NCBI RefSeq assembly: GCF_004115745.1
Contig: NZ_QXIL01000006.1
Location: 62,001-126,000 of the forward strand
Origin: Levilactobacillus suantsaii
GTDB taxonomy: Bacteria; Bacillota; Bacilli; Lactobacillales; Lactobacillaceae
DNA length: 64,000 nucleotides
Direction of reading: 5' to 3'
Both the position numbers and the translations under genes were made by a program. This document shows positions 51,186 through 59,055 of the stretch, piece after piece (position 1 is the stretch's first letter; each line of letters opens with the position of its first letter). A model generated the notes under the pieces. The model was given only the letters and a program-made list of their open reading frames with translations. It was not told the origin of the DNA and ran no database searches.

Positions 51186-51285
51186 AATCCGTTTACCCCC
51201 TCGCACTAATTTTTAATCGATTTAATCGTTCCCCGTGGCAATTCATGCTATCCTAGGCTTAATGACATTTCTTAGGAGGGTTTAT

Positions 51286-52110
51286 ATGACAAATACTTAT
51301 CCACAAGCGCTGACCATCGCCGGGTCCGATAGCGACGGCAGTGCTGGCATGCAGGCTGACCTACATACTTTCTTTGCCCGCAACGTTTACGGCGCGTCCG
51401 TCATTACCGCGTGCGTGGCGGGAAACTCCTATGGTATCCACGCCAGCATCCCCATGCCTACGGATTTTATCGATCAGGAATTCCAGGATTTAGCAGACGA
51501 TTACCATATTCGTGCTGCTAAGACCGGGATGCTCGCCGATTCGGAACTGATCAACGATGTCGTGCGTAACTACCAGCAAGCTGATTTTGGCCCGTTGGTC
51601 GTCGATCCCGTCATCATGACCAAGCACGGCAACCAGCTGCTCGAAGAGAGCGCCTTTGAAACGCTCCGGACGAAGCTGTTGCCATTGGCTACGGTTTTGA
51701 CCCCCAACTTCTACGAGGTCGAAAAGATCGCAGAAATCACAATTCACAGCGATGCCGACATGGTCGCGGCCACCCAGAAAATGCAAACCATGGGTGCCAA
51801 GAACATCATCGCTAAGGGCAGTCACGCCATCGCCAACCAGACGGTGGTCCGTGACTTCGTCCTCTTAGAGTCTGGCGAAAGCTTCTGGTTGAGCCAACCT
51901 TACCACGATACCGACCGGGTCAACGGGACCGGTGATTCTTTGTCGGCCTGCATCACCGCCGAATTAGCCAAGGGCACGCCAATGAAACAAGCTATCGCCT
52001 TGGCTAAAGCGTTCGTGAACACCGCAATCGGTAACCCGATTGAAGTCGGCCATAAGTTCGGTCCCATCAATCACTGGGCGGCCCAACGTGCGTCTTACGA
52101 CCAACTGTAA
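51286..52110 (+). CDS. Pyridoxine / hydroxymethylpyrimidine phosphate kinase
   Basis: Start at 51286 (MTNTYPQALTIAGSDSDGS), with TAGGAGGG upstream. The 274-residue ribokinase-like protein has the ThiD/PdxK signature TIAGSDSDGSAGMQADLHTF, DPVIMTKHGNQLL and the C-terminal GTGDSLSACITAEL anion hole with catalytic Asp. It could phosphorylate HMP(-P) in thiamin synthesis or pyridoxine; sequence does not decide, and no thi genes are nearby. Monocistronic. Confidence 0.88.
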   Translation: MTNTYPQALTIAGSDSDGSAGMQADLHTFFARNVYGASVITACVAGNSYGIHASIPMPTDFIDQEFQDLADDYHIRAAKTGMLADSELINDVVRNYQQADFGPLVVDPVIMTKHGNQLLEESAFETLRTKLLPLATVLTPNFYEVEKIAEITIHSDADMVAATQKMQTMGAKNIIAKGSHAIANQTVVRDFVLLESGESFWLSQPYHDTDRVNGTGDSLSACITAELAKGTPMKQAIALAKAFVNTAIGNPIEVGHKFGPINHWAAQRASYDQL

Positions 52111-52183
52111 CCTTAATCTCTCACGAGTTTCATTAGAGTTCGCGCCCTGCGGCCGGACTCTTTTTTGGTCTTGTCACTCCGGG

Positions 52184-52363
52184 TCACCACTTGTCTGGCC
52201 GCCAAGTCCGGCCATCGATTTCCCCTTGTAACTGGTCGTGGCGTTGCGCCTGTTCGGTGACTACCCGGTCCAACGCTACCCAAAAGGCCCGGTCCGTGAA
52301 TTGGGGCTGCTGGGCCGCTAACGCTTGTATTTGCTGATGAAGCCAATCCTGCTTACTCGTCAT
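52184..52363 (-). CDS. Small hypothetical protein, 59 residues, overlapping the oxidoreductase
   Basis: ATG at 52363 overlaps the stop of the NAD(P)H oxidoreductase gene by 11 bp; AAGGAGG lies inside the upstream gene at the proper distance, so translation is coupled. The protein begins MTSKQDWLHQQIQALAAQQP and continues FTDRAFWVALDRVV then QRHDQLQGEIDGRTWRPDKW. It is soluble, helical and rich in Gln/Trp. Family not recognised; the position suggests a partner of the oxidoreductase. Confidence 0.75.
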   Translation of the reverse strand: MTSKQDWLHQQIQALAAQQPQFTDRAFWVALDRVVTEQAQRHDQLQGEIDGRTWRPDKW

Positions 52364-53048
52364 CGTCGGCCTCCTTAATCATCGCTAACGTGTCTGTCAG
52401 GCCCTCTAAGTCATCGCATTGCTGATCGAAGGTTGCGGCCACCAATTGGCCTGTTTGCCGCTGATTGGCGCTTAAACGGGCAATCATGGCCGGTAAGCGG
52501 GCTGCAAACCAAGCCTGCCGGTTAGCTAACGTATCCGGTTGGGTCTGCGTCAAATAACGCTGGTAATCAATGACCAGTTGCAATTTTTGCGGCTCAGTCA
52601 TATAACCGAACTGATAAACGGGGAATAGCGGTAACCACGTCAATTTGGCTCGGTGGGCTACCGCAGCTAACGGCGCCAAAGCCGCGTCAAGGGTCAAGTT
52701 TTCCGTGCCGCCCCGGCGAAAGGCCGTTTGCGGCATCCCCGTACTGACCACGACCCCCAGTTCTTTCCCCGCTAGGGGGTAGCGGTGATCGCCGTACACG
52801 AAGTTACGCGTCAAGACCGTATCCTCCCAGCGTTTGAAACTCGCCGGCGCCGCGTACCAGTACAAGGGAAATTGTAGGATGATGCGGTCGGCTTGACGTA
52901 ACAGCGCCTGCTCGGCCGCCACATCGATTGGTCCCAGGTCGCCCAGTTCATGCCAAGTCACCTGTGAGGCCGGTAAACTGGCGTGTAAAAATTGTTGGGT
53001 GGTCGAATCCGCAACTTGCGGATGGGCTACCAGCACTAAGGTTGCCAT
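52353..53048 (-). CDS. NAD(P)H-dependent oxidoreductase, NQO1/KefF-like flavodoxin fold
   Basis: The 231-residue protein starts ATLVLVAHPQVADSTTQQFLHASL, the flavodoxin-like phosphate loop of NAD(P)H:quinone reductases, followed by QADRIILQFPLYWYAAPASFKRWEDTVLTRNFVYG and GKELGVVVSTGMPQTAF (flavin- and quinone-binding pattern of the KefF/MdaB group). Reduces quinones or related electrophiles using FMN/FAD (family knowledge). Followed by an overlapping 59-residue gene. Confidence 0.88.
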   Translation of the reverse strand: MATLVLVAHPQVADSTTQQFLHASLPASQVTWHELGDLGPIDVAAEQALLRQADRIILQFPLYWYAAPASFKRWEDTVLTRNFVYGDHRYPLAGKELGVVVSTGMPQTAFRRGGTENLTLDAALAPLAAVAHRAKLTWLPLFPVYQFGYMTEPQKLQLVIDYQRYLTQTQPDTLANRQAWFAARLPAMIARLSANQRQTGQLVAATFDQQCDDLEGLTDTLAMIKEADDDE

Positions 53049-53102
53049 CGGTTACCATTCCTTTCTGAATCCACTGTAGCATAGAAATGATTTTTCCCCA
53101 GC

Positions 53103-53134
53103 AAAAAAGCCCGCTAACTGAAGTTTACGGGCTT
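53103..53134 (-). terminator. Terminator of the 49-residue gene
   Basis: AAGCCCG (53107-53113) / CGGGCTT (53128-53134), with six A at 53103-53108 giving T on the minus strand. Confidence 0.8.
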
Positions 53135-53138
53135 AAGC

Positions 53139-53288
53139 TTAACTTAGACGTTGATTCGACTTACTGGAGAAACGGTCTCGTTCAGCAAGGTGTTTGCTCT
53201 TCTTCCGAAAGGCCGCGAGATTATTGAGGTATAATTGCCCTCCTGCAGCGAACAAGATAATCAACAAAATAATAAGTACAGCCGTCAT
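53139..53288 (-). CDS. Small membrane protein, 49 residues
   Basis: ATG at 53288, with AGGGGGG seven bases upstream; stop TAA at 53141-53139. The sequence MTAVLIILLIILFAAGGQLY is one membrane helix and is followed by a basic tail LNNLAAFRKKSKHLAERDRF. It has a sigma-A promoter and its own terminator. Function unknown; resembles small stress-induced or regulator-type single-pass proteins. Confidence 0.75.
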   Translation of the reverse strand: MTAVLIILLIILFAAGGQLYLNNLAAFRKKSKHLAERDRFSSKSNQRLS

Positions 53289-53323
53289 CAGAATCCCCCC
53301 TGTTAATATCAGGTTACAGTTAT

Positions 53324-53352
53324 ATTATCCTAACGTTACAGAAAGATTGCAA
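53324..53352 (-). promoter_or_regulatory. Promoter of the 49-residue gene
   Basis: TTGCAA (53352-53347), 17-base spacer, GATAAT (53329-53324). Two TGTAAC repeats 22 bases apart flank the -10, possibly WalR-type half sites. Confidence 0.6.
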
Positions 53353-53424
53353 GTAAAAAACATCAAAAATAATAATTTTAATAATTTCTCACCCTAACGC
53401 CCACCGATTCAGACCAATTTTTCG

Positions 53425-53733
53425 CTACCGGTGGCTCGACTCACTACTTGACGTGGCGGGCTTTGACTGGTCGGTCGATGACTTTTTAACGGACTGGTGG
53501 CGTTTTTTAGCTTTGTCGACTTGGTGGGAGACCTGGTTTGTCGGACTGACATCCGACTTCCCCGCCAAATTCGAGATAGGGTACGCCACGATGAGGACAC
53601 CCAAGGCGATGGCGAGATAAATCAGGTTCTGTTTCCGCTCGCCGTGAGCCTGGGTGATTTGAAAGAAATAGTAGATTAAGCTAATGGCCGCAAAGAAAAC
53701 AATGATCTCCGCGACCACGTGAATAATGACCAT
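53425..53733 (-). CDS. Small membrane protein, 102 residues
   Basis: Start at 53733 (MVIIHVVAEIIVFFAAIS), with AGGAGGG upstream. Two hydrophobic segments (about 5-23 and 38-57) flank a short loop, then a Ser/Lys-rich charged C-terminus (HQVDKAKKRHQSVKKSS then ETSSSESSHR-like). No family recognised. Monocistronic. Confidence 0.75.
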   Translation of the reverse strand: MVIIHVVAEIIVFFAAISLIYYFFQITQAHGERKQNLIYLAIALGVLIVAYPISNLAGKSDVSPTNQVSHQVDKAKKRHQSVKKSSTDQSKPATSSSESSHR

Positions 53734-53800
53734 GCGATTCCCTCCTGGTTGGTTGCCGAATGACACATCTCAGTTGCGTCTGCGTTTCGCAGACCCGCGA

Positions 53801-53829
53801 TTGACACGGACCGACGGCTTCTCTATAAT
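53801..53829 (+). promoter_or_regulatory. Consensus promoter of tRNA-Arg
   Basis: TTGACA (53801-53806), 17-base spacer, TATAAT (53824-53829). Full consensus -35 and -10 with ideal spacing. Confidence 0.85.
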
Positions 53830-53849
53830 AAATAATTGTGAATACTTTT

Positions 53850-53923
53850 GTCGCAATAGCTCAGCTGGATAGAGCAACGGTCTTCTAAACCGTAGGTCGA
53901 GGGTTCGAACCTCTCTTGCGACA
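53850..53923 (+). tRNA. tRNA-Arg (anticodon TCT)
   Basis: Acceptor GTCGCAA pairs with TTGCGAC; D-arm GCTC/GAGC with AGCTGGATA loop; anticodon stem ACGGT/ACCGT with loop CTTCTAA; T-arm GAGGG-TTCGAAC-CTCTC. Loop positions 34-36 read TCT, decoding AGA/AGG. CCA is not encoded. Preceded by a full consensus promoter and followed by a stem-loop. Confidence 0.97.
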
Positions 53924-53960
53924 TTCCTAAGGGTCAAAGACCCATTATAATTGATAAGGA

Positions 53961-53994
53961 AAGACCCCAGGTCGAGTGGACTTGGCGTTTTTTA
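53961..53994 (+). terminator. Terminator after tRNA-Arg
   Basis: CCAGGTC / GACTTGG stem (one wobble pair) followed by a T run (53987-53993). Confidence 0.65.
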
Positions 53995-54014
53995 TTATGG
54001 TTGTGGTCACGTGG

Positions 54015-54608
54015 CTAGATTTCCCGTGGTCGGAGGTGCTGGGCAAAGGTCCGGACGTTTTCCCGTAAGAACTGCCGCCGGACGATCCCGATGCCGCCGT
54101 GCGGGTACAGACTACGAAAAACAGCGTTGCCAAAATTGATCAAGATAAAGTTATCAACTTCCTGGGAAACGTTCACGTCAGCCGCCATTTCGCCACTGGC
54201 AACCATTTTATGGAAGGTCCCCGTCAGTGATTCCCGCAACCGAAGGGGTAACTTTTCGGCAATCCGCCGAACCTCGGCAAACTGATAGGATTCCCGTAAG
54301 TCCAACAGAAAGATAGATTGGTGTTGCCGAACAAAATCAATGTAAAGTTCGGCAATCCGCTGCAGGTCAAACACGACGTCGCCACTCATCTGGAACACTT
54401 CCCCAATGCGATCAATGTCGGCAAGATAACCCGTAATCAACTGCTCCAACAGATGCCGTTTATCCTGAAAATGGCGAAAGATGGTGCTTTCATTGACTCC
54501 AGCGCGGGTGGCGAGTTTCCGGGTCGTGGTCCCCCGGTAACCATATTTCAGCAGTAGTTCAGAAAACGCTAACAAGATTCGTTGGTCCGTTTCTTGTTTC
54601 GTCCCCAT
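54015..54608 (-). CDS. TetR-family transcriptional regulator
   Basis: The 197-residue protein has the N-terminal helix-turn-helix (RILLAFSELLLKYGYRGTTTRKLATRAGVNESTIFRHFQDKRHLLEQLI, about 8-57) and a helical ligand-binding domain. It is 139 bp downstream of the MATE exporter on the same strand and is probably its local repressor (inference). GGGGG is nine or so bases upstream of the ATG. Confidence 0.9.
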   Translation of the reverse strand: MGTKQETDQRILLAFSELLLKYGYRGTTTRKLATRAGVNESTIFRHFQDKRHLLEQLITGYLADIDRIGEVFQMSGDVVFDLQRIAELYIDFVRQHQSIFLLDLRESYQFAEVRRIAEKLPLRLRESLTGTFHKMVASGEMAADVNVSQEVDNFILINFGNAVFRSLYPHGGIGIVRRQFLRENVRTFAQHLRPREI

Positions 54609-54704
54609 GCCATCAACCCCCTTCTATCGTTAAATTGTACCATGGTTCCGGGTCTAATCCAGTCCCAGACGCCCGAAGAAATTGTCCTTTGGCCGGTAAA
54701 CACA

Positions 54705-54735
54705 AAAAGTCGCGATAATTTATCGCGACTTTTTT
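54705..54735 (-). terminator. Terminator of the MATE gene
   Basis: AAAAAGTCGCGATAA (54705-54719) / TTATCGCGACTTTTT (54721-54735): 15-bp perfect stem, 1-base loop centre, T on the minus strand. Confidence 0.85.
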
Positions 54736-54747
54736 CATTGGATTCAG

Positions 54748-56088
54748 TTAAGATTCGGTTACTGCTCGATTTGCTCGGGCAACCTGGTGCCGGTACAAGC
54801 CCCAGCCCAAAAGCGCCGTCAAGACGTCCGCAATGGCTTGAGACCAAATCGTTCCGGTGTATCCAAATAACAAGTTCCCCACGACGATGGCCACGGTAAA
54901 AATAATGCCTTGCCGTGAAATCGACATGATGAAGGCGTTCAAAGCCTTAGCCGTTGACTGGAAGACCGTCGTGTAAACCAGAATGGCCCCCACAAACGGT
55001 GTGGTCACCAGCAAGATACGCAACAGTTGCCCGCCGTAGTGAATGACCGCAGGGTTCTTCAAGAACAACGAAACCAACCACGGCGACACAATAATCATCA
55101 AGGACGCCATGACTAGCGACCAGACCACTTCGACCATCAAATCAAAGCGAATGACTTTTTGCAGGCGGGGCTTATCATTGGCCCCATAACTATACCCGAT
55201 CAATGGTTGGGCGCCGAAAGCAAAACCAATCATGATGGCATTGACCACCTGGTAAACCTTGAGGGCAATCCCCAACGCGGCCACTCGATCGGCCCCGTAA
55301 CGGGCTAAGTAGTTGTTGAAGAGCGCCGTTTGGTAACTAACCATGAGGTTGGTCACGGAAGCCGGCACCCCAATCACCAGGATCTGCCAGATGTCAGCCT
55401 TATGTAACCGCGATTCGTGCCAGTTGACGTTCACGATTTGACACCGCCGCCGCACGAAGTAGACCAGAATCAAGTCGGTCAACACGAAACCGATCACGTT
55501 AGCCAACGCGGCCCCGGCCGCCCCCAACTTTAAACTTAAAATCAAGATGGGGTCCAGGGCAATGCTGACGATGATGCCGCCAACGCTGCCAATCATGTTT
55601 TCTTTGGCCCGGCCTTCCGTTCGCATCAAGTTCCCGGGAACGATGGACAGTGCCACCAGCGCCGCCCCAACGTTAAAGATGCGGTAGAACTGGGCGGCGT
55701 ACGGGTAAGTTGTGGCCGTTGCGCCCATCAAAGTCAGAACCGGCCGTTCGAAGACCAACATCAAAACTGCTACGGCAATCCCGGCAAACAGGACGCCGTA
55801 GAAGCAGAAACTGCTGACCCGGCGTGCCAACTCGTAATTGTGCTGACCCAATAGCCGGGACACATACGCACTGCCACCTAAACCAAAGATATCCCCTAAG
55901 GCAATCATCAGGTTAAACAGCGGTGTACAGAGTGAGACCCCCGCCACCAACGCCGTATTCTGAGTCATGGACACAAAGAAGGTGTCCGCCAAGTTATAAA
56001 TCATGCTCGCGAGCATGCTCAAGACGACCGGCATCGCCAAGGTAAAGTAAGCGCGATGTACCGGTGCCTTTTCAAATAGATCTTCCAA
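54748..56088 (-). CDS. MATE-family efflux transporter
   Basis: TTG start at 56088, with GAGGG upstream. The 446-residue, 12-helix protein has the MATE pattern: FTLAMPVVLSMLASMIYNLADTFFVSM, ALGDIFGLGGSAYVSRLLGQ, and the repeat in the second half ALGIALKVYQVVNAIMIGFAFGAQPLIGYSYGA. Exports drugs or metabolites using Na+ or H+. Two CCCC-AT-GGGG palindromes lie upstream (see 56109 and 56171). Confidence 0.92.
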   Translation of the reverse strand: MEDLFEKAPVHRAYFTLAMPVVLSMLASMIYNLADTFFVSMTQNTALVAGVSLCTPLFNLMIALGDIFGLGGSAYVSRLLGQHNYELARRVSSFCFYGVLFAGIAVAVLMLVFERPVLTLMGATATTYPYAAQFYRIFNVGAALVALSIVPGNLMRTEGRAKENMIGSVGGIIVSIALDPILILSLKLGAAGAALANVIGFVLTDLILVYFVRRRCQIVNVNWHESRLHKADIWQILVIGVPASVTNLMVSYQTALFNNYLARYGADRVAALGIALKVYQVVNAIMIGFAFGAQPLIGYSYGANDKPRLQKVIRFDLMVEVVWSLVMASLMIIVSPWLVSLFLKNPAVIHYGGQLLRILLVTTPFVGAILVYTTVFQSTAKALNAFIMSISRQGIIFTVAIVVGNLLFGYTGTIWSQAIADVLTALLGWGLYRHQVARANRAVTES

Positions 56089-56108
56089 AACTCATCCCTC
56101 GATATGTA

Positions 56109-56126
56109 CCCCCGATAATTGTGGGG
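56109..56126. promoter_or_regulatory. Possible operator upstream of the MATE gene
   Basis: CCCCC-GATAATTGT-GGGG palindrome 20 bases upstream of the MATE start. A related CCCC-AATTTTT-GGGG lies at 56171-56185. A TATACT -10 (minus strand, near 56139-56144) lies between. It could be the binding site of the neighbouring TetR protein. Confidence 0.35.
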
Positions 56127-56223
56127 CAGAATACCTATTAGTATACGCCATTTTGCCCGTTAAAATGTAGCCCCAATTTTTGGGGAAACCGAGCCATAAT
56201 CAGCGGGGGCCGGTGATTACCCC

Positions 56224-57426
56224 TTAGGCGAGGCGGACCCCCTTTTTATAGACTTGCTTATCCGGTTGTTGGACCGCTTGAATCGCCGCGAGTGGATCAG
56301 CGTCGAGGACCACGAAATCTGCCATCTTCCCGGGGGCCAGGGTGCCATAACGCTTATCGATCTGTAATAGCTTAGCCGCGTTTTTCGTCGCCCCTAAGAG
56401 GGCTTCAAACGGCGTCAATCCCATCTGAGTCATCAACACCAATTCATCCGTGGTCCCGGTGGCAAAGCCGTTGAACGGCGTCCCCGCATCGGTGCCCACG
56501 GCGTAGTTGACCCCAGACGTCAACGCAGTGCGCATGTTTTGATAGAAGAAATCTTTGACTCCCGCGTTCTTACGATAGACGTTGTCTGGCACGATGCCCT
56601 TACCATACCGGTCAATCTTGTCACAGGGACTCAACGTGGGCACCAAATAAGTCCCCTGGGCCTTCATCAGGGCCAATTGATCGGCATCCAGGTAAATGCC
56701 GTGTTCAATGGAATCCACCCCGGCTTCAAGTGACAGTTGAATGCCTCGATTACCCTGCGCGTGTGATGCCACGGTCATGTGCTTGCTGTGGGCCTCCGAT
56801 ACGGCCACCTGAATCTCTTCTTCGGTCAGTTCCGTATCATCGACCTCGTCAGCGGCAGACATCACCCCGCCAGTGGCCATCACCTTAATGTTGCCGGCCC
56901 CCAGCTTAAAGTTTTCTCGGACGGCCCGCCGCACGTCGGTCGCCGAGTTGACCAGATGGCCAAAGTTGCTTTCACCGTTCAACCCCTGGGGTTCATCCCC
57001 GTGGCCGCCAATGATGGAAATGGGTCGACCGGAACCATCGATTTCAGTGCCTCCCAGGTCCCCTGCCCGTTGCAAACGCGCCAGCTTGAGATCAACGTCA
57101 AAGGCACACCCGCAGTCCCGGATGTAGGTCACGCCATCGCGGGCGAGTGCCTTTAAGTTTCGCAGAGCCCGGTAAGCCACCTCGGTCTCGGATAAATGGT
57201 CGTTGGGCCGGCCACTCGTGCCACTCATCATAAGATGAGTGTGGACGTTCATCAATCCCGGAATCACATACTTGCCGTGTAAGTCCAACGTTTTTTCGGT
57301 GGTGGTCGGCGTCCCCGTCCCGAGGTCGCTGATCTCACCGGCAGCGTTGACCGTAAAATACGCATCGAGTAAGTAGTGGTCGGTCACCCCATCAAAGAGT
57401 TGGCAATGTACAAACGTTTGAGTCAT
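56224..57426 (-). CDS. Metal-dependent amidohydrolase
   Basis: Start at 57426 (MTQTFVHCQLFDGV), with AAGGGAG upstream. The 400-residue protein shows GLMNVHTHLMMSGTSG (metal HxH), ASHAQGNRGIQLSLEAGVDSIEHG (two metal His), YAVGTDAGTPFNG (metal Asp) and LAPGKMADFVVLDADP. The group includes prolidase- and imidazolonepropionase-like enzymes of unknown in vivo substrate. It is upstream of no related gene and is separated from the MATE gene by 135 bp. Confidence 0.87.
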   Translation of the reverse strand: MTQTFVHCQLFDGVTDHYLLDAYFTVNAAGEISDLGTGTPTTTEKTLDLHGKYVIPGLMNVHTHLMMSGTSGRPNDHLSETEVAYRALRNLKALARDGVTYIRDCGCAFDVDLKLARLQRAGDLGGTEIDGSGRPISIIGGHGDEPQGLNGESNFGHLVNSATDVRRAVRENFKLGAGNIKVMATGGVMSAADEVDDTELTEEEIQVAVSEAHSKHMTVASHAQGNRGIQLSLEAGVDSIEHGIYLDADQLALMKAQGTYLVPTLSPCDKIDRYGKGIVPDNVYRKNAGVKDFFYQNMRTALTSGVNYAVGTDAGTPFNGFATGTTDELVLMTQMGLTPFEALLGATKNAAKLLQIDKRYGTLAPGKMADFVVLDADPLAAIQAVQQPDKQVYKKGVRLA

Positions 57427-57654
57427 CAGCAAAAACTCCCTTAATTAGAATCGACGGTACGCTTTAACGGGCCTCACTGGACCCGGACCTGGCCGTCGTG
57501 AAGAATTAGCCAAATTCTAAGAGAGTTTCTCATCTTTGTCAATCACCTTTAGGAGGCATTACTCAATGGCCCTGACTGAATGCCGGCTACAGCCCATTTT
57601 TCAGCTAGTGCCCCATGTCTAATTACTTTTTCATCATCAGGATCAGGGCATTAA

Positions 57655-57684
57655 AAAAGCCACCGTCCGAAGACGGTGGCTTTT
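57655..57684 (-). terminator. Terminator of the cold-shock gene
   Basis: AAAAGCCACCGTC (57655-57667) / GACGGTGGCTTTT (57672-57684): 13-bp perfect stem, CGAA loop. Confidence 0.9.
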
Positions 57685-57704
57685 AGGCTAGAGGCTAATG
57701 TAAA

Positions 57705-57908
57705 TTAGTCAACAACCGTAACGTTAGCAGCTTGTGGGCCACGATCGCCTTGTTCTACGTCAAGGGATACGTGTTGGCCTTCTTCAAGAGTCTTGAAGCC
57801 TTCACTGTTGATAGCAGAGAAGTGAACGAAAACGTCAGAGCCGTTTTCCAAAGTGATGAAGCCGTAACCTTTATCAGCGTTGAACCATTTAACAGTACCT
57901 TGTTCCAT
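57705..57908 (-). CDS. Cold-shock protein (CspA family)
   Basis: Single-stranded nucleic-acid chaperone. Start at 57908 ([18 protein letters not shown]); GGAGG is ten bases upstream. The 67-residue protein contains both RNA-binding motifs KGYGFI (RNP1) and VFVHF (RNP2) with conserved aromatics. The untranslated leader is about 120 bases, which is typical for temperature-responsive csp mRNAs. It has its own promoter and terminator. Confidence 0.96.
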   Translation of the reverse strand: MEQGTVKWFNADKGYGFITLENGSDVFVHFSAINSEGFKTLEEGQHVSLDVEQGDRGPQAANVTVVD

Positions 57909-58030
57909 AAGAATGAAACCTCCGTGCGCATAGCGCAATAATATTTGCATTTGAAAGCTGGGGTAAAAAGGAGCCATTCTTAAAGAACGTCGAGCCTTTA
58001 AAACTTCCGAACCATAAATACATTAACCAT

Positions 58031-58059
58031 AGGATAACAGGTATTCCCCAGAATAGCAA
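58031..58059 (-). promoter_or_regulatory. Promoter of the cold-shock gene
   Basis: TTGCTA (58059-58054), 17-base spacer, TATCCT (58036-58031). It implies an untranslated leader of about 115 bases. Confidence 0.65.
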
Positions 58060-58099
58060 ATGGGAAGTTTCAAATATTTGGCGAAACTATGATTAAGCC

Positions 58100-58705
58100 C
58101 TAGCGCCTCGCGGCCAACCAATTATATGCCGCCAACACCTCTTGGGGCGTGATGTTATGCGTTCCACCAGTCACGTTAACGGTCGTCGTCATCTGTAAAT
58201 CTTCACAGGCTGCCGCTAATTTTCGAACGGTCGCCACACTTACTAATTGGTCGCGCTGCCCCACGGATAACCAGACTTCTCGGTCCGGTTGAACCTGGGG
58301 AGTGGGGACCGGCAACTGTAAGGGGTGAAATAAAACGGCATAACGGCCAGGAAACAGCCCCATCTGGACGCCGTAAGCCCCCAGTGCGGCACCGTTCGAA
58401 TAGCCAACCGTGATCAACTGAGAACTGTCCCAGTGGTGTTCTTGGCATAGTCTCTGTGCCTGGTCAGCCACCCACTGGGCAGCGGCTTTAATTTGGGCCG
58501 GATTCGCCGGGGAACTGGCCGTTTGCGTGTAATACTGGCGCTGAGCACCACTCCCCTGACGGCCCGCAATCGTCATCAAAGGGCTTGTGGGGGCCAAGCG
58601 CCGGCCAAAGTCTAAAATCTCACGGTTAGTGCCCCCTGTACCCTGCAACAATAACACCGGGGGCGCGGTATTAGCTCCCGGCATGGTTTCAATCAAATCA
58701 TCCAT
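58100..58705 (-). CDS. Alpha/beta-hydrolase, carboxylesterase/phospholipase type
   Basis: The 201-residue protein carries the nucleophile elbow GYSNGA (Ser), preceded by HHWDSSQLITV, with an Asp (QRDQLV) and His (GGTHNI) in the expected order for the catalytic triad. The N-terminal VLLLQGTGGTN supplies the oxyanion loop. Family hydrolyses small esters. It lies 12 bp downstream of a small gene, so the two are likely one operon. Confidence 0.88.
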   Translation of the reverse strand: MDDLIETMPGANTAPPVLLLQGTGGTNREILDFGRRLAPTSPLMTIAGRQGSGAQRQYYTQTASSPANPAQIKAAAQWVADQAQRLCQEHHWDSSQLITVGYSNGAALGAYGVQMGLFPGRYAVLFHPLQLPVPTPQVQPDREVWLSVGQRDQLVSVATVRKLAAACEDLQMTTTVNVTGGTHNITPQEVLAAYNWLAARR

Positions 58706-58717
58706 TCTCGTTTTCTC

Positions 58718-59038
58718 CTAGCGGTGCACAATGATTTCAATGGTATCTTTTTGTGGCGCCACGTTCAACCCAAAGCACGGCTCCGTCAAAATCTTACCGT
58801 ACTCGTCCAGCACATCGTCGGGAAGGGGCGTGTGGTCGTGTAATTGCTTGATCAACTCGTCGGCCGTTTCAATCTGGCCCAAATCAACGAACAATAGCGC
58901 GTCGTTGATCAAGTCATGGACCAAGTCGCTCAACAGGCCGTTGGGTTTGCCCTGCACGTCGGTCACCACGACTTGGGCGCTTGCCAACGGCCGATGATTG
59001 ACGGAAACAAACTTTAAAATGGTAAAAATAGTTGGCAT
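58718..59038 (-). CDS. Hypothetical protein, 106 residues
   Basis: Unrecognised. The protein starts PTIFTILKFVSVNHRPLASAQVV and has an Asp/Leu-rich helical middle (LLSDLVHDLINDALLFVDLGQIETADELIKQLHDHTP) and ends IEIIVHR. Soluble, acidic, no metal motif. It lies between mutY (17 bp upstream) and the esterase (12 bp downstream) and is probably in one unit with both. Confidence 0.7.
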   Translation of the reverse strand: MPTIFTILKFVSVNHRPLASAQVVVTDVQGKPNGLLSDLVHDLINDALLFVDLGQIETADELIKQLHDHTPLPDDVLDEYGKILTEPCFGLNVAPQKDTIEIIVHR

Positions 59039-59055
59039 AAGATATTTCCCCCCTG

